NCBI GenBank assembly: GCA_019188255.1
Contig: JAETXT010000007.1
Location: forward strand, 4,030,001-4,094,000
Origin: Verticillium longisporum
Taxonomy: Eukaryota > Ascomycota > Sordariomycetes > Glomerellales > Plectosphaerellaceae
Length of the DNA stretch: 64,000 bases
Direction: 5' to 3'
Below the pieces are notes generated by a model, which did not search any database, was not told the origin of the DNA, and worked only from the letters and a program-made list of their open reading frames with translations. The position numbers and the translations under genes are program-made. Every line of letters starts with the position of its first letter. The first letter of the stretch is position 1. Shown here piece after piece: positions 47,587 through 59,249 of the stretch.

Positions 47587-48225
47587 ATGGTACGTCATTC
47601 TCCATCTTGCGTTTGGTGCACTTCAATGGCTTTCGACAATCGTTCGACAATTGCGCTCCGCTCTTCAAGCCACTACTCTACAGATGACAATGCGCCATAC
47701 GACCAACAGCAACAGGATCGCAAGCTAACGTATTGATCACCTCCCCCAGGCCACCTCTATCCGCTCCATCCGCTCTCTCGCTCCTCTCCTCGACCGCGTC
47801 CTGATTCAGCGCGTCAAGGCCGAGACCAAGACCGCCAGCGGTATCTTCCTGCCTGAGTCCAGCGTCAAGGAGCTGAACGAGGGCAAGGTTCTCGCCGTCG
47901 GCCCCGGTGCCCTCGACAAGAACGGCCAGCGTTTGCCCATGGGTGTCAAATCTGGTGATCGTGTCCTGATTCCCCAGGTATGTATCGCCATCTGCTAAGG
48001 GGCCAACACTAGGCCCCTTAAGTTCGGAGCTGTTGTGACTGACTCGTTTTGCAGTTCGGCGGTTCCCCCGTCAAGGTCGGTGATGAGGAGTTCCACCTGT
48101 TCCGGGACAGCGAGTGAGTTAATCTGGCCCCTTCCGTTCTCGGGTGCACAGTGGCGCGTTGCGTTCTATGATACGCTTTAGAAGACTGACACAGCTCTAG
48201 GATCCTGGCGAAGATCAACGAGTAA
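47587..48225 (+). CDS. hsp10: mitochondrial co-chaperonin Hsp10 (GroES family)
   Basis: Heptameric lid of the Hsp60 folding chamber in the mitochondrial matrix. Exons 47587-47589 (only the ATG), 47750-47977, 48055-48113 and 48201-48225; 104 residues, the normal length. Introns: GTACGT...CCCAG, GTATGT...GCAG and GTGAGT...CTAG. The GroES pattern is clear: LAPLLDRVLIQRVKAETKTA, SGIFLPESS (mobile loop), GKVLAVGPGALDKNG, GVKSGDRVLIPQFGG, and the end EEFHLFRDSEILAKINE. The start is fixed by the family N-terminus ATSIRSIRSLAPLLDR, which lacks its own ATG in exon 2, so the isolated ATG exon is required. Confidence 0.95.
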
Positions 48226-49900
48226 ACGACACCCCTTCACTACGAAAAGCCCTAGCAAAGACAAATGTAAAACACGGTGTACCAAAAGATGGAAACGATT
48301 TTCGGGGGCGGACATTTCGGCTTTGGCATAGAATTCCCGGTGTATTGTAATGTACGGCGCGTGGCGTGCAGCCGCGAAGTAGTCTTCCCGGGTGGACCGG
48401 TCGTGAGCCCGACCTCGCCAATCGAAGTTAACTCTGCTCACTTCTTTTATTTACACCTACCATCTCGATGAAGCTGGTGTTTTTTGTTCCGAGGAGTGGG
48501 AAGTCCGTAGGTGATTGTTTCACAGCCTAGCACTCTTTTGAGAGCCAAAGGTGTGCTCACAAATCGATCACCCGTGGCGGCCCTGCGCAGGTTGGAGCTC
48601 AGGAAAAAAGAAAAAAAGCGTCGACGGCTGCCAGCGCAGAGACGGCAACCATTCAGCCTCTCTTGCCACTTGCTTCAAGTACAGCGGACAGAATCAGGGG
48701 GGCGCGGTTGCTTGCAGGACACCCGACAGCCACATGCTCGGGGTCACCCAATCGGGTTTTCTTGACAGAAGTCGTGCCTCCTAGATGATCGTCGCCTGTT
48801 AATTGGCCCTCCGTACTTTTCCTTTCGCCGAGCAAGCGGCCATGCTTGTGACTCCCAGCCTTGTCTCGGAGGAGGGGGCGCGTCTGGCGCCAAGGTTGGC
48901 TGCCGTGACTGCAGGCGATACGTCGCGAGAAAGGTTCCCTTGCTTTGTTGAGTTGAAAGCACCCGTCGGCTTCGTGCCTTAGCTCGACCGGAGTAAGGCA
49001 TCGTGCCGTCTGACGTTTACAAGGCTTGCGGGGTAAGACTGAGGCGCGGGCTAGAGACGACGACGACGACGATCGTTCAGCAGGTCATCCATCACAATGT
49101 TAAGATTTGTGGTAAGCATCAACTCGCTGCCATTTGACCCGCTGATAGTACGCAGGCTCAGGTTGATCGCCAGCCAGAGGCCGTTCATCGCCCCCTGAGC
49201 GAGGCCGTCATCCCTCCACCTCAGTGTTGGATGAGCGCCCTCGAATGACAAAGTAAGTCGAGTTGCTACGAGACGAAATCGCTCGTTTCATCCTGTCTTG
49301 CCTGATAGGATGCTAGAGTACGCCATCGGCTGCGAAGGACTACGGGAAAGGGCTGCATTTTCGGCCTGCTAAAAGGCTTGCAGACGACGGCACGACCCTT
49401 CTGCCCTTCGGCTAGAGAGCGCGCCACGAGAATGCGTGTTGCTTATGCTGCAGCCGCGGTGGCGCGAATCAATCAGGAGACGCTCATTTCAGGGGCTGCT
49501 GGATGCTATGTGCAACACATCGTGTGATGATGGGGTTGTGCTCGATCTTGTTCAAATGGCCTGTCGGCAGATTATCCTCATGTTTGAACCCGAGGGCACT
49601 GTATATAAAAGTTGGTCCATGATCGCTAACAATGACTTTGATCTGTTTCTCCTCATCCTCTTTCGACCTCTAGGTCTTCGGCAACTGTCATTTCACTCAT
49701 CCATCTTCGCCGCTATTCTTTCCAAGCCTCGGGCTTTTGGATTCTTTCATTCATTTACTCTTCTATTACTTTGCCCGGCAGAACACTGTTGAACAGTGTA
49801 CAACTACTTTTGTCGCCCTCTTCCCTTGCTACTTCTTATCATCGTACCTTGCACGTAGCACGCTGTTCCACGCCAATCTGATTTGTACAAAGATATCACC
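48226..49900. other. gene-free spacer upstream of the LPMO
   Basis: About 1.7 kb. The left part is the 3' side of hsp10; the right part is the LPMO promoter, including a TATA box. A (GAC)n microsatellite lies near 49056-49071. No gene supported. Confidence 0.5.
49602..49610 (+). promoter_or_regulatory. TATA box of the LPMO gene
   Basis: TATATAAAA about 290 bp before the start codon, followed by a pyrimidine-rich leader. This fits a strongly inducible promoter with a 5' leader of about 260 bp; inferred from position only. Confidence 0.5.
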
Positions 49901-51216
49901 ATGAACATGAAGGCCGCCGTGGTGCTCGCCCTGGGGGTCTCGGCAGCTCCCTTGGCGACTGCGCATACCCTTCTCTCGAAGCTCTACATTGACGAGGTCT
50001 CTCAGGGTGATGGAACTTGTCTTCGGATGCCCGAGGACGGTAGCAAGACCACTTCTCCAGTTGACGGCCTCGAGAGTGATGATATGGCTTGCGGTACGAT
50101 GCATTTCCTGCTATATCTCCAACCATTTCGACGCAGTGCTAACTACCTATGCTAGGCGCAAACGGTGATACACCGGCAGCATTCGTCTGTCCCGCTCCCG
50201 CTGGCGCGACACTGACCTTTGAGTTCCGCACCTGGCCCGACGCAAGTAACCCTGGAGCCATCGATCCGTCCCATGTTGGGCCCTGTTCCATCTACGTCAA
50301 GAAGGTGGATGACCCCCTGAACGATCCAGCTTCAGGAGCCGGCTGGGTAAAGCTATGGCACGAGGGCTACAATGAGGATACTGGCAAGTGGTGCGTCGAC
50401 AATCTCATTGCCAACAAGGGCCTCCTCTCCTTCGAGCTCCCCTCTGGCCTCGCCAAGGGCAACTATCTCGTTCGCTCTGAGATTCTTGCCCTGCACCAAG
50501 CGCACAGCAAGGGGGACCCTCAATACTATGTCAGCTGTGCCCAAGTACATGTAGAGGAAGGACCTCGAACCTTCGATGTGCCGGACAAGTACAAAGTCAG
50601 CATCCCTGGCCATGTCGACGGCTCGGAAAAGGGCAACACATTCGACGTCTGGGAGCCAAAGTGGCCGTACCTTATCCCTGGGCCGGAGCCGTACTCTCCC
50701 CAAGCTGACTCCTCCTCTTCATCCACTGTCTCCACATTCAAGGAATCGGCGTTTGAAGGCGCCATCCCTGGCGATTGCAAGCTCAAGAACGCCAACTGGT
50801 GTGGAAAGGCGCTAAAGCCCTACGACACGGATCTCGGATGCTGGGCGGCCGTCGAGGCCTGCTTCGCACAGGGCGACAAGTGCTTCAACCCAACGCCACC
50901 GACAGGCGTCAAGAACTGCGACTCGTGGAACGAGAAGCTGTGCAAAGTCATTCAGTCGAGGTGCGAGGACGGAGACTTTGAAGGTCCGCCGGAGGTAGAG
51001 CTCGAGGAGGTGACGAACCCGGCACCTGGCTACATCCCCAAGGCCGTGAATTCTGGTGCTGCAGACGGTTCGTATGAACCACGTGGTACTGATTTGGACG
51101 GCGAGATCTCGAAGGGAGCCGTCAAGGACGAAAGGGTGATTGGCCATGCCACGAGCGCCGCTGGAGCCGCGTTGACTCCGAAGCCCAAACTGTGGAGAAA
51201 GCGAGCCCGTCGCTGA
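49901..51216 (+). CDS. AA9 lytic polysaccharide monooxygenase (former GH61) with Cys-rich C-terminal module
   Basis: Secreted copper enzyme that oxidatively cleaves cellulose or related glucans. Exon 1 is 49901-50093, intron 50094-50155 (GTACGA...CTAG), exon 2 is 50156-51216; 417 residues. The signal peptide (1-21, ending APLATA) leaves His22 as the mature N-terminus, the first copper-brace ligand. The second is His104 in DPSHVGPC, and the axial Tyr is Tyr189 in DPQYYVSCAQ, with the conserved second-sphere residues His178 (LALHQA) and Gln187. The catalytic domain ends near 235. A Ser-rich linker (SSSSSTVS) leads to a module with six or more Cys (about 270-345, CKLKNANWCGKAL...CWAAVEACF...CDSWNEKLC). 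It is not a CBM1; it may be the X282-type module known from some AA9 proteins. The C-terminus is basic. All active-site residues are present, so it is probably functional. Confidence 0.93.
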
Positions 51217-51718
51217 ACGTGATTCTTCTGAGAAAGAAGATGCAGTTGGCGACAGCAGCGATACCCGTGACAACAGTAGTTCCTCTGCCGAAAAGAGCAT
51301 CGACGATGGTAAACCTGAGGCAAATGGTGACGGCTACGACAATGATACACGTGAAAATATTTCGACAGTTGGAATGTGTGGCGACGAGCTGTTTCACATA
51401 ATTCGGCAGCGGATTCAGGGATCGCTGTTCGCGCAAAGGCCGGTGCGGTGGTCGGGAGCGCAGGTGCAGATGCGGATGTGAGCTGGGGTTTGGACCTTGC
51501 AACGAATATGATGGAGTAAGGACAAGGTGGGCTTCATGACGGATTTCTGTTCGCGGCAAGTAAATGGTTGTCGTTCAAGGCATTGAACATGCTTATTTCA
51601 GGAGATTGATATATCCACCAAAGGAATTTGGACCAGTATTTCAAGTATCAGGTCTAGTAATATGACCACGGTTCGAGATCGAGCTTCTTCCCAAAGCTTC
51701 TGGGCCATCCAGGAACTA
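51217..51718. other. spacer between LPMO and the kinase relic
   Basis: 3' side of the LPMO gene. Nothing recognised. Confidence 0.5.
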
Positions 51719-52410
51719 TCAGCCGCGTGAAAGGCCTTGGTAAAAGGTCGCCAAACCCCAAGCTCCAGGATCAGGAACCTCCTGGTGTCCGCTGCCGCCA
51801 ACGTAAACTGTTCGTCTAAGACTGGCCTGCATTCCCTTGGTTTTCAGAGCTGCCTCGAGCTCGGCATTAGCGGCCTGCTTGGCGTTCCCCGTCAAACCAA
51901 GCACCTCTAAAAATGGGTGCAAAGCGTCGAGTAGGGTGCGATCGCCAGGACGAGCCGGTGTATTCAGACAATATGCAACTGCTCTTCTTCAGCGTGGATG
52001 TCCAACCGACCATCTCAGCGGCTATCACCGCAGCCTTGGCCCTCTCAACGGGCATGCCAAAGTTCAATACGTCTCCAGTATAGTTCGTAACAGTGATTAA
52101 GACGTACTGCGAGATATTGACGAGTGAAGCAATGGCGGTCCGGATATGCTCCACCGAAGGGCTGGCGAAGATTGTGCCAGTGACAGCAGTAGTTAGCATG
52201 CCTCGCCGACCATGCCGGAAAAGGAGGATTCATGGCCTGAACCGCCGCCAGAGACGATCGATACTTGCGGACCAGCATGAGGCAAGGTACGACGATATGC
52301 AGCTTTGTGCTCTACGTCGAGGGCAACGGAAGGCTTCGTAATGGTCAGGCTTCGAAGAGAGGTAGCAACGAGATGTGCTGGGTCGTTAATGAAGTGCTTG
52401 GCATATTGAT
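51719..52410 (-). pseudogene. dihydroxyacetone kinase relic (DhaK start joined to DhaL end)
   Basis: An intact fungal DAK is near 590 residues and phosphorylates dihydroxyacetone; only about 215 residues remain. From 52407 leftwards on the minus strand: AKHFINDPAHLVATSLRSLT, SVALDVEHKAAYRR and VSIVSGGGSGHE, the DhaK N-terminal substrate region. A one-base loss in the GEGML motif (near 52201) shifts the frame; the next frame reads MLTTAVTGTIFASPSVEHIR and NYTGDVLNFGMPVERAKA. Around 52010-51960 most of the protein is missing. A third frame then gives GDRTLLDALHPFLEVLG and RTVYVGGSGHQEVPDPGAWG, the DhaL C-terminus, to a stop at 51719. No in-frame ATG is found at the expected start. Loss of the centre plus frame changes makes this a clear pseudogene. 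Confidence 0.9.
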
Positions 52411-52949
52411 AGATAGAGAGAGAGAGCTGGCTTGTGGATATAAGGGGAAAGTAGAAGCAGGGTTGGAGCGTGCTATGCTGAGCTCACTTATCAGACACTG
52501 TTGGGTTGAGAGCCCAGCCTGCCCCTTTTATCCCCCACTTGGAAAAATCCATGGCGCGACAAGCGTTCGAAATGCGGAGTCTTGAGACCGGATATTGTTT
52601 GCGAAGGGGGTTTGGACCGTCTGCTGGAAGTCGCAGTCAGATCATCGCGCTCGTGAGCCACGATCATGATCGCAGACAGTTGAGAGCGCGAGCAAGATCC
52701 TGGGCGGTGATGGAGCTTCGGACACCGAGGACTGCGACGAATGCTAGCAATTGCCAGTCGATACTCCATCACCAGTGCGTCACACCTTCTGTCACAGGCT
52801 TTACGAAGCTAACCATGGATGGCGCTAGAGAAAGCTCGCAGCGAGTTTCAAGATCAGTTACTTGAAGAGGTGGTTCAGCTTGATGAGCGACGGATCCTGT
52901 CCCGTGTTCGTCCTGCCTATTTACCCAAGGCTTCCCATATCAGAGGAGT
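52411..52949. other. spacer between two relics
   Basis: AG-rich microsatellite near 52412-52424. No gene recognised. Confidence 0.4.
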
Positions 52950-55400
52950 ACAGCTAATTCACGGAGATCGAATCGTTTGGACCTTGAACGCAATCCGAAA
53001 GCAATACAATCGCTTCCCACAAGTTGATCTCCTTCTCAAGGAGGCTTAGGAACTTGTTGTCCTGTTGTCTCTGTTGAAGCACAGAACGGATAGAAGCGAC
53101 AGGCACAATGTCATCAAGACTGTTGTTCGCCAATGCGCCGTAGTAGCACGCTTTGGAGGCAATAAATCCGTTGAAGACCATCTCAAGGCCCTGGAACTCC
53201 CGTCAAGGATAGCAGAGGCTCCAGAGATCCGCCAAGTCGATAAACTTGCTCGATGTCGGCTCTTTTGTCAAGATCTTGTCCGAATCGCAAGGAGACTATA
53301 CAGCGCTGTTCAGCCAGATTCGGATTGTACCATTGGAAGCCTTCAAAGGATTGGACCGTCCCGGTCTTCATCAACAGTGCTTCGTCCATGCGGAGATGCA
53401 GCAAATCATCCACTACGAGCGCCATCCTCATCGGCCATCCCTCGAGCCATCGGTTGTTTTACGTCATGTTCATTACCAAGCAAGGAATCTATCACGTGTT
53501 AAGCTCTCCCTAGACCTTCGGCAGGATAGTCTGACGGATCCAAGTCCAGTGCGTATCAATAGACTGCAGTTGAGCTGTAATCCATCGGTCGTCGGATTGA
53601 GGTTGCTATTAGGTAAGAAGCTGTACCGCGATGATGCCCACGGAGAAGATTTCGCAGCTGCTATTGTAGCGTAGGGGTCGTTTGAGAAACTCGGGAGCCA
53701 TGTACATGGGTGTTCCGGTGAAGGTGTCCAAGTAATCCCCAGGGTGCTTTTTCGCAGTTTCGAAATCCGCTAATTTGGCAATTAGTCGTGTTTTGTCTTT
53801 AACCTTTATGTCTTGTATGAGAATGTTAGCTGGCTTCATATCTCGATGGGTGATGTTATTAGCGTGCATGTGTGCCAATGCGCTGGCATGTGTGCCAATG
53901 CGCTGCAAACTTGGAGGAGAATAATAGGGGCATCTGGGCCGTTAATGACCCCCGGGATCCAATATCCTAGGAATATACTCCATGATCATCCACGGAGACT
54001 GGTGATCATTCTCAGGCAACACCAGGTCCAGTTGATTTCTGCCCTTTCTTGGCCTCCCAGCCATGATGTCGATGTGCCGGCTTCGTCACGAGGAGGCTCG
54101 AAATCGTATCGAGAATTCTCCGACAGCGAAAGAAGGCTGTTGCCGCTTAGAGCACTGTCGGCGAATTTAAAGTTACCGAGAAAGAGAACCACGCGGTCGA
54201 GGGATGAGGTGTATTCGACAGTCATGACGATGTGATATTGCGTCAACGAAGCTTGGACTTTGGGCCGACGGGGAGGGAAGTGCTCGTCCTTTAATGATGT
54301 TCATTCGCTGAGGCGATACAGCCAAGAACTGCCGACTAACCACCTAGCGCGGCCGTTGAGCGCTGCGGCGGTAAACGCCCATTGCGCCGCAGTGCTGGTC
54401 GGGTTTTGGATCTTGTCCGATTGGATACCCGATCAGCGGTTAGAGATGCGGCGCCTCGCGGTGGCAGCTGTCCAGGCAGCTTCTTTGAAATACGTCTCGG
54501 TCGTCTCGAAAATTGTCTTGTCCGCCAACTTGTTTCCAGTCGTGTCGAGGTGTCGTCGTATTGCGTAGCTTCGATTAACCAATATTGCTGATTGTCAATC
54601 CCGACTTGTCGACGTGATTCAATCTCGGGTAGTGATAACCCAAGCGATGTGAGAAGGCTCCGGAGTCCGGTTACCAACTTTTTCCAGTCTTTGACGTTGT
54701 CGTTGGTATCCAAGTTGGCGTTCAACAGATCCTGCAACCACGAGCCCTCACACATCCAATACGACAACATCTGGATCTGCTGTCGACAATGGATGGCTTC
54801 CTTGGGCGGCAGCTTTGCTCGATTTAGCTCGCAGCGGTATTTGTGATCCTCCTGTCGGCTGTCGTCGAAATCTGCTTCCGGAGTGGCTTCAGCTTGATTT
54901 TGCATACAATCGTAAAGTGAGGCCTCGAGCAAATCAGCAGAAGGGGTAAAATCTGGCCGTGTTGGTCGCGCATTGACTGGTGTCGGTGGCGAGTTCATGG
55001 TCGTGCGGATGTTCGGGGGAGAAATGGGCGGCGGTGAATCATCGAGGAATTTGAATGGTAAGGGCCCGTTCGTTGGATTTGTCGGGTGGATGATACCGAA
55101 AGTGTTGGACTGGGTTCGAATTGGACAGTCGTGACAGGGCACGGTGTCGCGATGTTGACGCTGGGGAAGAAAGCTCGATATGATCCAGGTAACCTTACAT
55201 AAGCAAGCGCCCTTCCCCTTGAGCCCAAAGGCCATGGCGCCCTGTGAGGTCATAATCTGATTTATGTTCCCGACCCTTGCCTTTCCGCATCTCTTCACAT
55301 GATAGCCTGTGTGCCTAACATGAACAAAGCTCGATCCAGGTCCCGCGTAAGCGCATCTTGACATCTCGTTACTTTGTGCCTGTTCTGAACGTGATGGCAT
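52950..55400 (-). pseudogene. decayed protein-kinase-like gene
   Basis: A series of minus-strand frames that read as one broken gene. The 5' part (55400 to about 54500) is an open, Pro-rich then helical region (PLPFKFLDDSPPPISPPN; QIQMLSYWMCEGSWLQDLL) of unknown type. After a frame change and stops, about 54250-53990 gives EYTSSLDRVVLFLGNFKF, then PWMIMEYIP. Next, 53860-53609 gives the kinase C-lobe: HMHANNITHRDMKPANIL, LADFETAKK and FTGTPMYMAPEF. The HRD Asp and APE motif are present, but DFG reads DFE and a 20-bp tandem duplication (53866-53905) breaks the frame. Downstream frames (53431-53183 and 53181-52954) carry further sequence, with stop codons after IIAVQLLT and after LTGVPGP. Kinase identity of the core is sure; unity of the whole and its exact ends are less so. 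Confidence 0.65.
53866..53905. repeat. exact 20-bp tandem duplication in the kinase relic
   Basis: Two adjacent identical copies of GCATGTGTGCCAATGCGCTG. With a single copy the minus strand would read through into HMHANNITHRD in one frame, so the duplication itself is an inactivating lesion. Confidence 0.9.
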
Positions 55401-56453
55401 CGTGCGTCGGTCCTTGGCCGATGAGTGCTATTTTCTGTAGTGCTCGCTCGTCGCCCAAAGTGGCGTTGTGCATCCAATTGCAGTCTGTTATGGCACACTT
55501 GAGATCATCGCAAGCATAATTCTCCATCTATCTACACTCGAATGGACCGAGAGTTGACTCCGTGTTCAGGAATCAGACCAAAGGCATACTACTTTACGTA
55601 CATGTCCCCAATGGTCTTCGATGTGGATCGCATGGTGGTCGGCGCCGATGCGGCCCCTGCACTCCACTCGCCATCGGCCCCGCCGTCCGCCTTGGAGACT
55701 CAATCACAAAACTGCGAACTTCGGCGCTAAATCGGCGGAGACCCGTGACGCAAGCCCAACAAAGGCTGCTAAAATTGGACCGTTGTAGCGGTTCAGGGTC
55801 TAGTGTGCAACTGTTCAGCAAAACCTCGCATGCGTTGTTTCCGCTGTCGGAAGCTGCCGACAAACCGGCCACCATTTCCACTTTGTGACCTCAAACTTGC
55901 TCATACCAATACGTTGACGACGACGAAAAACAGAAGACGCCCGACGACGGCATCCATCGTCTATCGACGGCTTTTGCCTCCACATAGTTCCCATCTCTGC
56001 CGCCAACCAAACTGGGCACACCGCATTCCCCGCCAAGCAGGCTATGACCTTATGCGTCGCACCCCTGATCACGAGGAAAACCCTTTTGCCGCAGCCCTCC
56101 GCACGACCTCCAATCGATCCGACGACAATCTCCGTATCGCTGGCGCTGCGAGTACGCACCACCGACCACTCAGCCCGAGTCAACGTCCACTTCTGCCCCA
56201 CACCACCCCAGTGTCGACGACCATTGGATCATCCAATCTCTCCGAGCCCTTCCGCCCCACGTCGAATTGTCGGGTCGCCCAGGTCGCTCGTTTTCCCCAG
56301 CCAGCGGCGAGTGTGAAAGCAAAGGACAGTCGACGGTCCTCATCTGCCCCCGCTTCCCAGCCAGGACTCATTCATCACCGCTATCATTTCATAGCCATTT
56401 GATCGACCTTTGAACCAAACAAGCCCCCCAACATCTACTTCATCTTCCCAACC
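55401..56453. other. spacer; cysteine dioxygenase promoter side
   Basis: Upstream region of the cysteine dioxygenase gene. The last 60 bp before the ATG are C/A-rich, as in a fungal leader. No gene supported. Confidence 0.5.
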
Positions 56454-57248
56454 ATGGCCATCGACATCATCAACCAGATCCACTCGGCCTTCGGGTACGG
56501 CTCCTCCAAGGCCGATGCAAACAAGTTCGATCGTCTTGTGCAGGCCTTGAAAACAGCCCTTGGGCCGTCGTCGGGTCTCGACTCGGACGACATCGACGTC
56601 GACTACTTGGCCGCTCTGATGCGAGACTACATCTCGTCTGAGGAGGATTGGGCCAAGTACGCCTTCGCCGACGCATCAAGGGGATACACCAGAAACCTCG
56701 TCGATGATGGCAACGGCAAGAGCAACCTCGTAAGTCCTAGACCGATAGTCGTAAGAACCACGTCGGGATCGAATAGCATCTAACCCCCAAGGACAGCTCG
56801 TCCTTGTCTGGTCGCCAGGCAAGGGCAGTCCCATCCATGACCACGGCAATGCCCACTGCCTGATGAAGATCCTCAAGGGAGACTTGACCGAAACCCGATA
56901 TGCCTTCCCCGAGAATGGTGATCAAGACAAACCCATGCAGGTTGTGTCTGAAAGAACGCACAAGGAAGATGACTGCGCCTACATGGCGGACGAGCTTGGT
57001 GTCCATCGTGTGTGGAACAAGGGCAGCGACTACGTTGTGTCCCTTCACCGAGCGTGACTTCCTCCCCCCACTCCCACCGCTTGTCATTGCGGCATCGACT
57101 TGACTGACAACAGGGACTACCAGTGTACACACCACCTAATGTCGCCAAGGGAGGTTGCAATGTCTTCAACCCAGGGACGGGCAAGCGTAGTCACGTACCC
57201 AAATGTGGCTACTACTCGGCACATGGTCGTCGCCTGCCGAGTCCGTGA
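56454..57248 (+). CDS. cysteine dioxygenase, second intron without GT donor
   Basis: Non-haem iron enzyme oxidising cysteine to cysteine sulfinate in the cytosol, the first step of taurine/sulfate formation. Exon 1 is 56454-56729, intron 1 is 56730-56796 (GTAAGT...ACAG), exon 2 is 56797-57049, exon 3 is 57124-57248; 217 residues. The cupin motif [15 protein letters not shown] gives iron ligands His106 and His108; the third, His176, is in VVSLH, next to the expected LYTPPN block of exon 3. C-terminal [10 protein letters not shown] carries the Tyr of the active site. To join VVSLH to [14 protein letters not shown] the intron must begin GAGCGT, not GT; the nearby GTGACT donor would put exon 3 out of frame. 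Either a dinucleotide GT is lost here or the gene is impaired. The family and the other splice site are certain. Confidence 0.85.
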
Positions 57249-59249
57249 GCCATAACGTGACGTGATCGATAAGGACGGCGTTTGGATTCGAATTTGAATA
57301 TTGATAAGGCGTGCTTGGGAGTTCTACTTGGCAAACCGCCATGATCTGAGAGATGGCTGCGTGCAATGGAATTTCGTTTCGTGTCGGCATTGATGGCGCA
57401 GGACGTCGTGACCGTGGCAGATTGATCGGCGACTAACCGGAGTTCAACATCCTCAAGTCGTGTGACCCAATAAGGGTAAACATGAATAGCAAATATAACG
57501 AAGAATCATCCTACACAAACATTGAGAAGATGAAATGAGGTTGCAGGAAGAGAAAGCCACCAGAGAGCCGCATAGTTGCTCATTGCCCTCGTGCTGGGCC
57601 ATCTTCTGGTCACGTGAAATGTCGTGATTTTGCAACCTATCTATCATTGGTCAGGATGGATCCACCCGCGATGGCGTGCTTTTCTCGGATCAAGGGCTTG
57701 GAGACTTCATCAACAGGTGGCATCCGTTCCGCAGTTCAAGTACTCCGTTATAGGTATTGACGGCTGCAGGTAGTGCTTATCAAGGCGCCATTCGATAATC
57801 TCATTCATCGCTGGCTGGCGCTACTTCACTCCTCATCCGTTACGGAGCCCACCCATCACCTAAGGCACGGTACCGTGGGGAAGCCCATTCAAGGCCCCAT
57901 CGTACCTTACCTACCAGCCTTACTTCCTTGGTACCTAGGTACCTAAGTAGGTAGGTAGCTTAGAATTAGTGATCAAGTCTTGGTAAGTGCCACCCATCTT
58001 TAGCAGTTTGTTCAACCAGTTGCCCATTCAACTAGGTGCGCCTGGACGAGGAGCCATGGTCGTGCTCCAGACGAGAGCAAGTAACAAAATATCCTTTCCA
58101 CTTTCGTCCTCAAATCCAGGTACTCGGGGTTTCTATCATAGATAATTTTCAGCACTTACTCATCTTGCAATATCTCAGGAAAAGTGTCAGCAAACTTCGG
58201 TTCTCTCATCACCCTATGTTGCTGCATTGCGAGGGGGCAACGTAGCCCACAAACCACTTGGCGTCCATCAACCCCCTTCACTCTTTTTCAACCAAGCCAC
58301 CAACACCTGCTGATTCATTAGAACACCTTCAGTCCGCCAAACTTTGTGCTCAGATGAAAGTGGAGGGAGATCATTCTTCGGATCCTGCAGCATCAGAGTG
58401 GGTGGTCTTTGGATGAGCATGGTGCCAGCAAGATCTAATTCCTCACATTGACTTCCACTCCAGAACAGAACACTTGCTCGCTTATCTCTTCTGGCTAACT
58501 AGATTTTGTGCCCTCCCTTGTCTCTGTCGAACAGATGCGGTGATTCAGCTAATTTGATATCGACATGCTGCCTGTCCTCAACAGCACGAGCAAAGATGTC
58601 TATGAACCCTCCCTTTCTCCCCTGTCGCCGTCTGGTACGCCAGTCGCATATTTGTGAAGCTGCGGCCGGCCGGAGGCGATCATCGACTGCGGAACAGTCT
58701 GCCCGCCGGGCGATAAGACGGCGCCGCGGGCAAGCGGCCGAGTCCCCCTAAGCCCGCAGATCAACCCTGACCTGACTGCATCAGGCAGAAAATATGCCTC
58801 CATCGCAGCGTCACAGGTATCTCGAAGTACTCATAAGTGCACAGGGACCTGATCCTCTCGTTCCTAAAGATCATAGCCTTCTAATCGGCTCGAATATGGC
58901 GACGCCTTTACCCCACGTCAAGATAAGATTCCCGGTCTTTGAGAAACACCGAGGTCAACCCCCAGATTCTTGGCGGAGTATTGATAGGTAGGCATGCGCT
59001 GAGCATCGTTCGGATGGTAGATCTCGATAGAGGGCACAGCACATGGACCGCGGGCCAATATGCCCATGGCCTGGTGTAGATATATTGAGGTGACGCCTCG
59101 CGAAGGATACGGTAAGAGGAGAACTCATCAAGCCTGAGGAGTCAAACATCAATCGATCCGCAGAAGTAGGCGCAGTCTTGTGACATTATACGTCTCACTT
59201 ACCTCAAAATTACTCTTTCTTGCCCAGATTATCCTTCGTCTCATCCGTC
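57249..59249. other. gene-free spacer
   Basis: Two kilobases with a TACCTAGG palindromic tract at about 57930-57959 and no gene I can support. Confidence 0.5.
57930..57959. repeat. GGTACCTAGGTACC / AAGTAGGTAGGTAG tract
   Basis: Same palindromic tract type as at 2289-2318 and 39289-39325. Confidence 0.7.
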
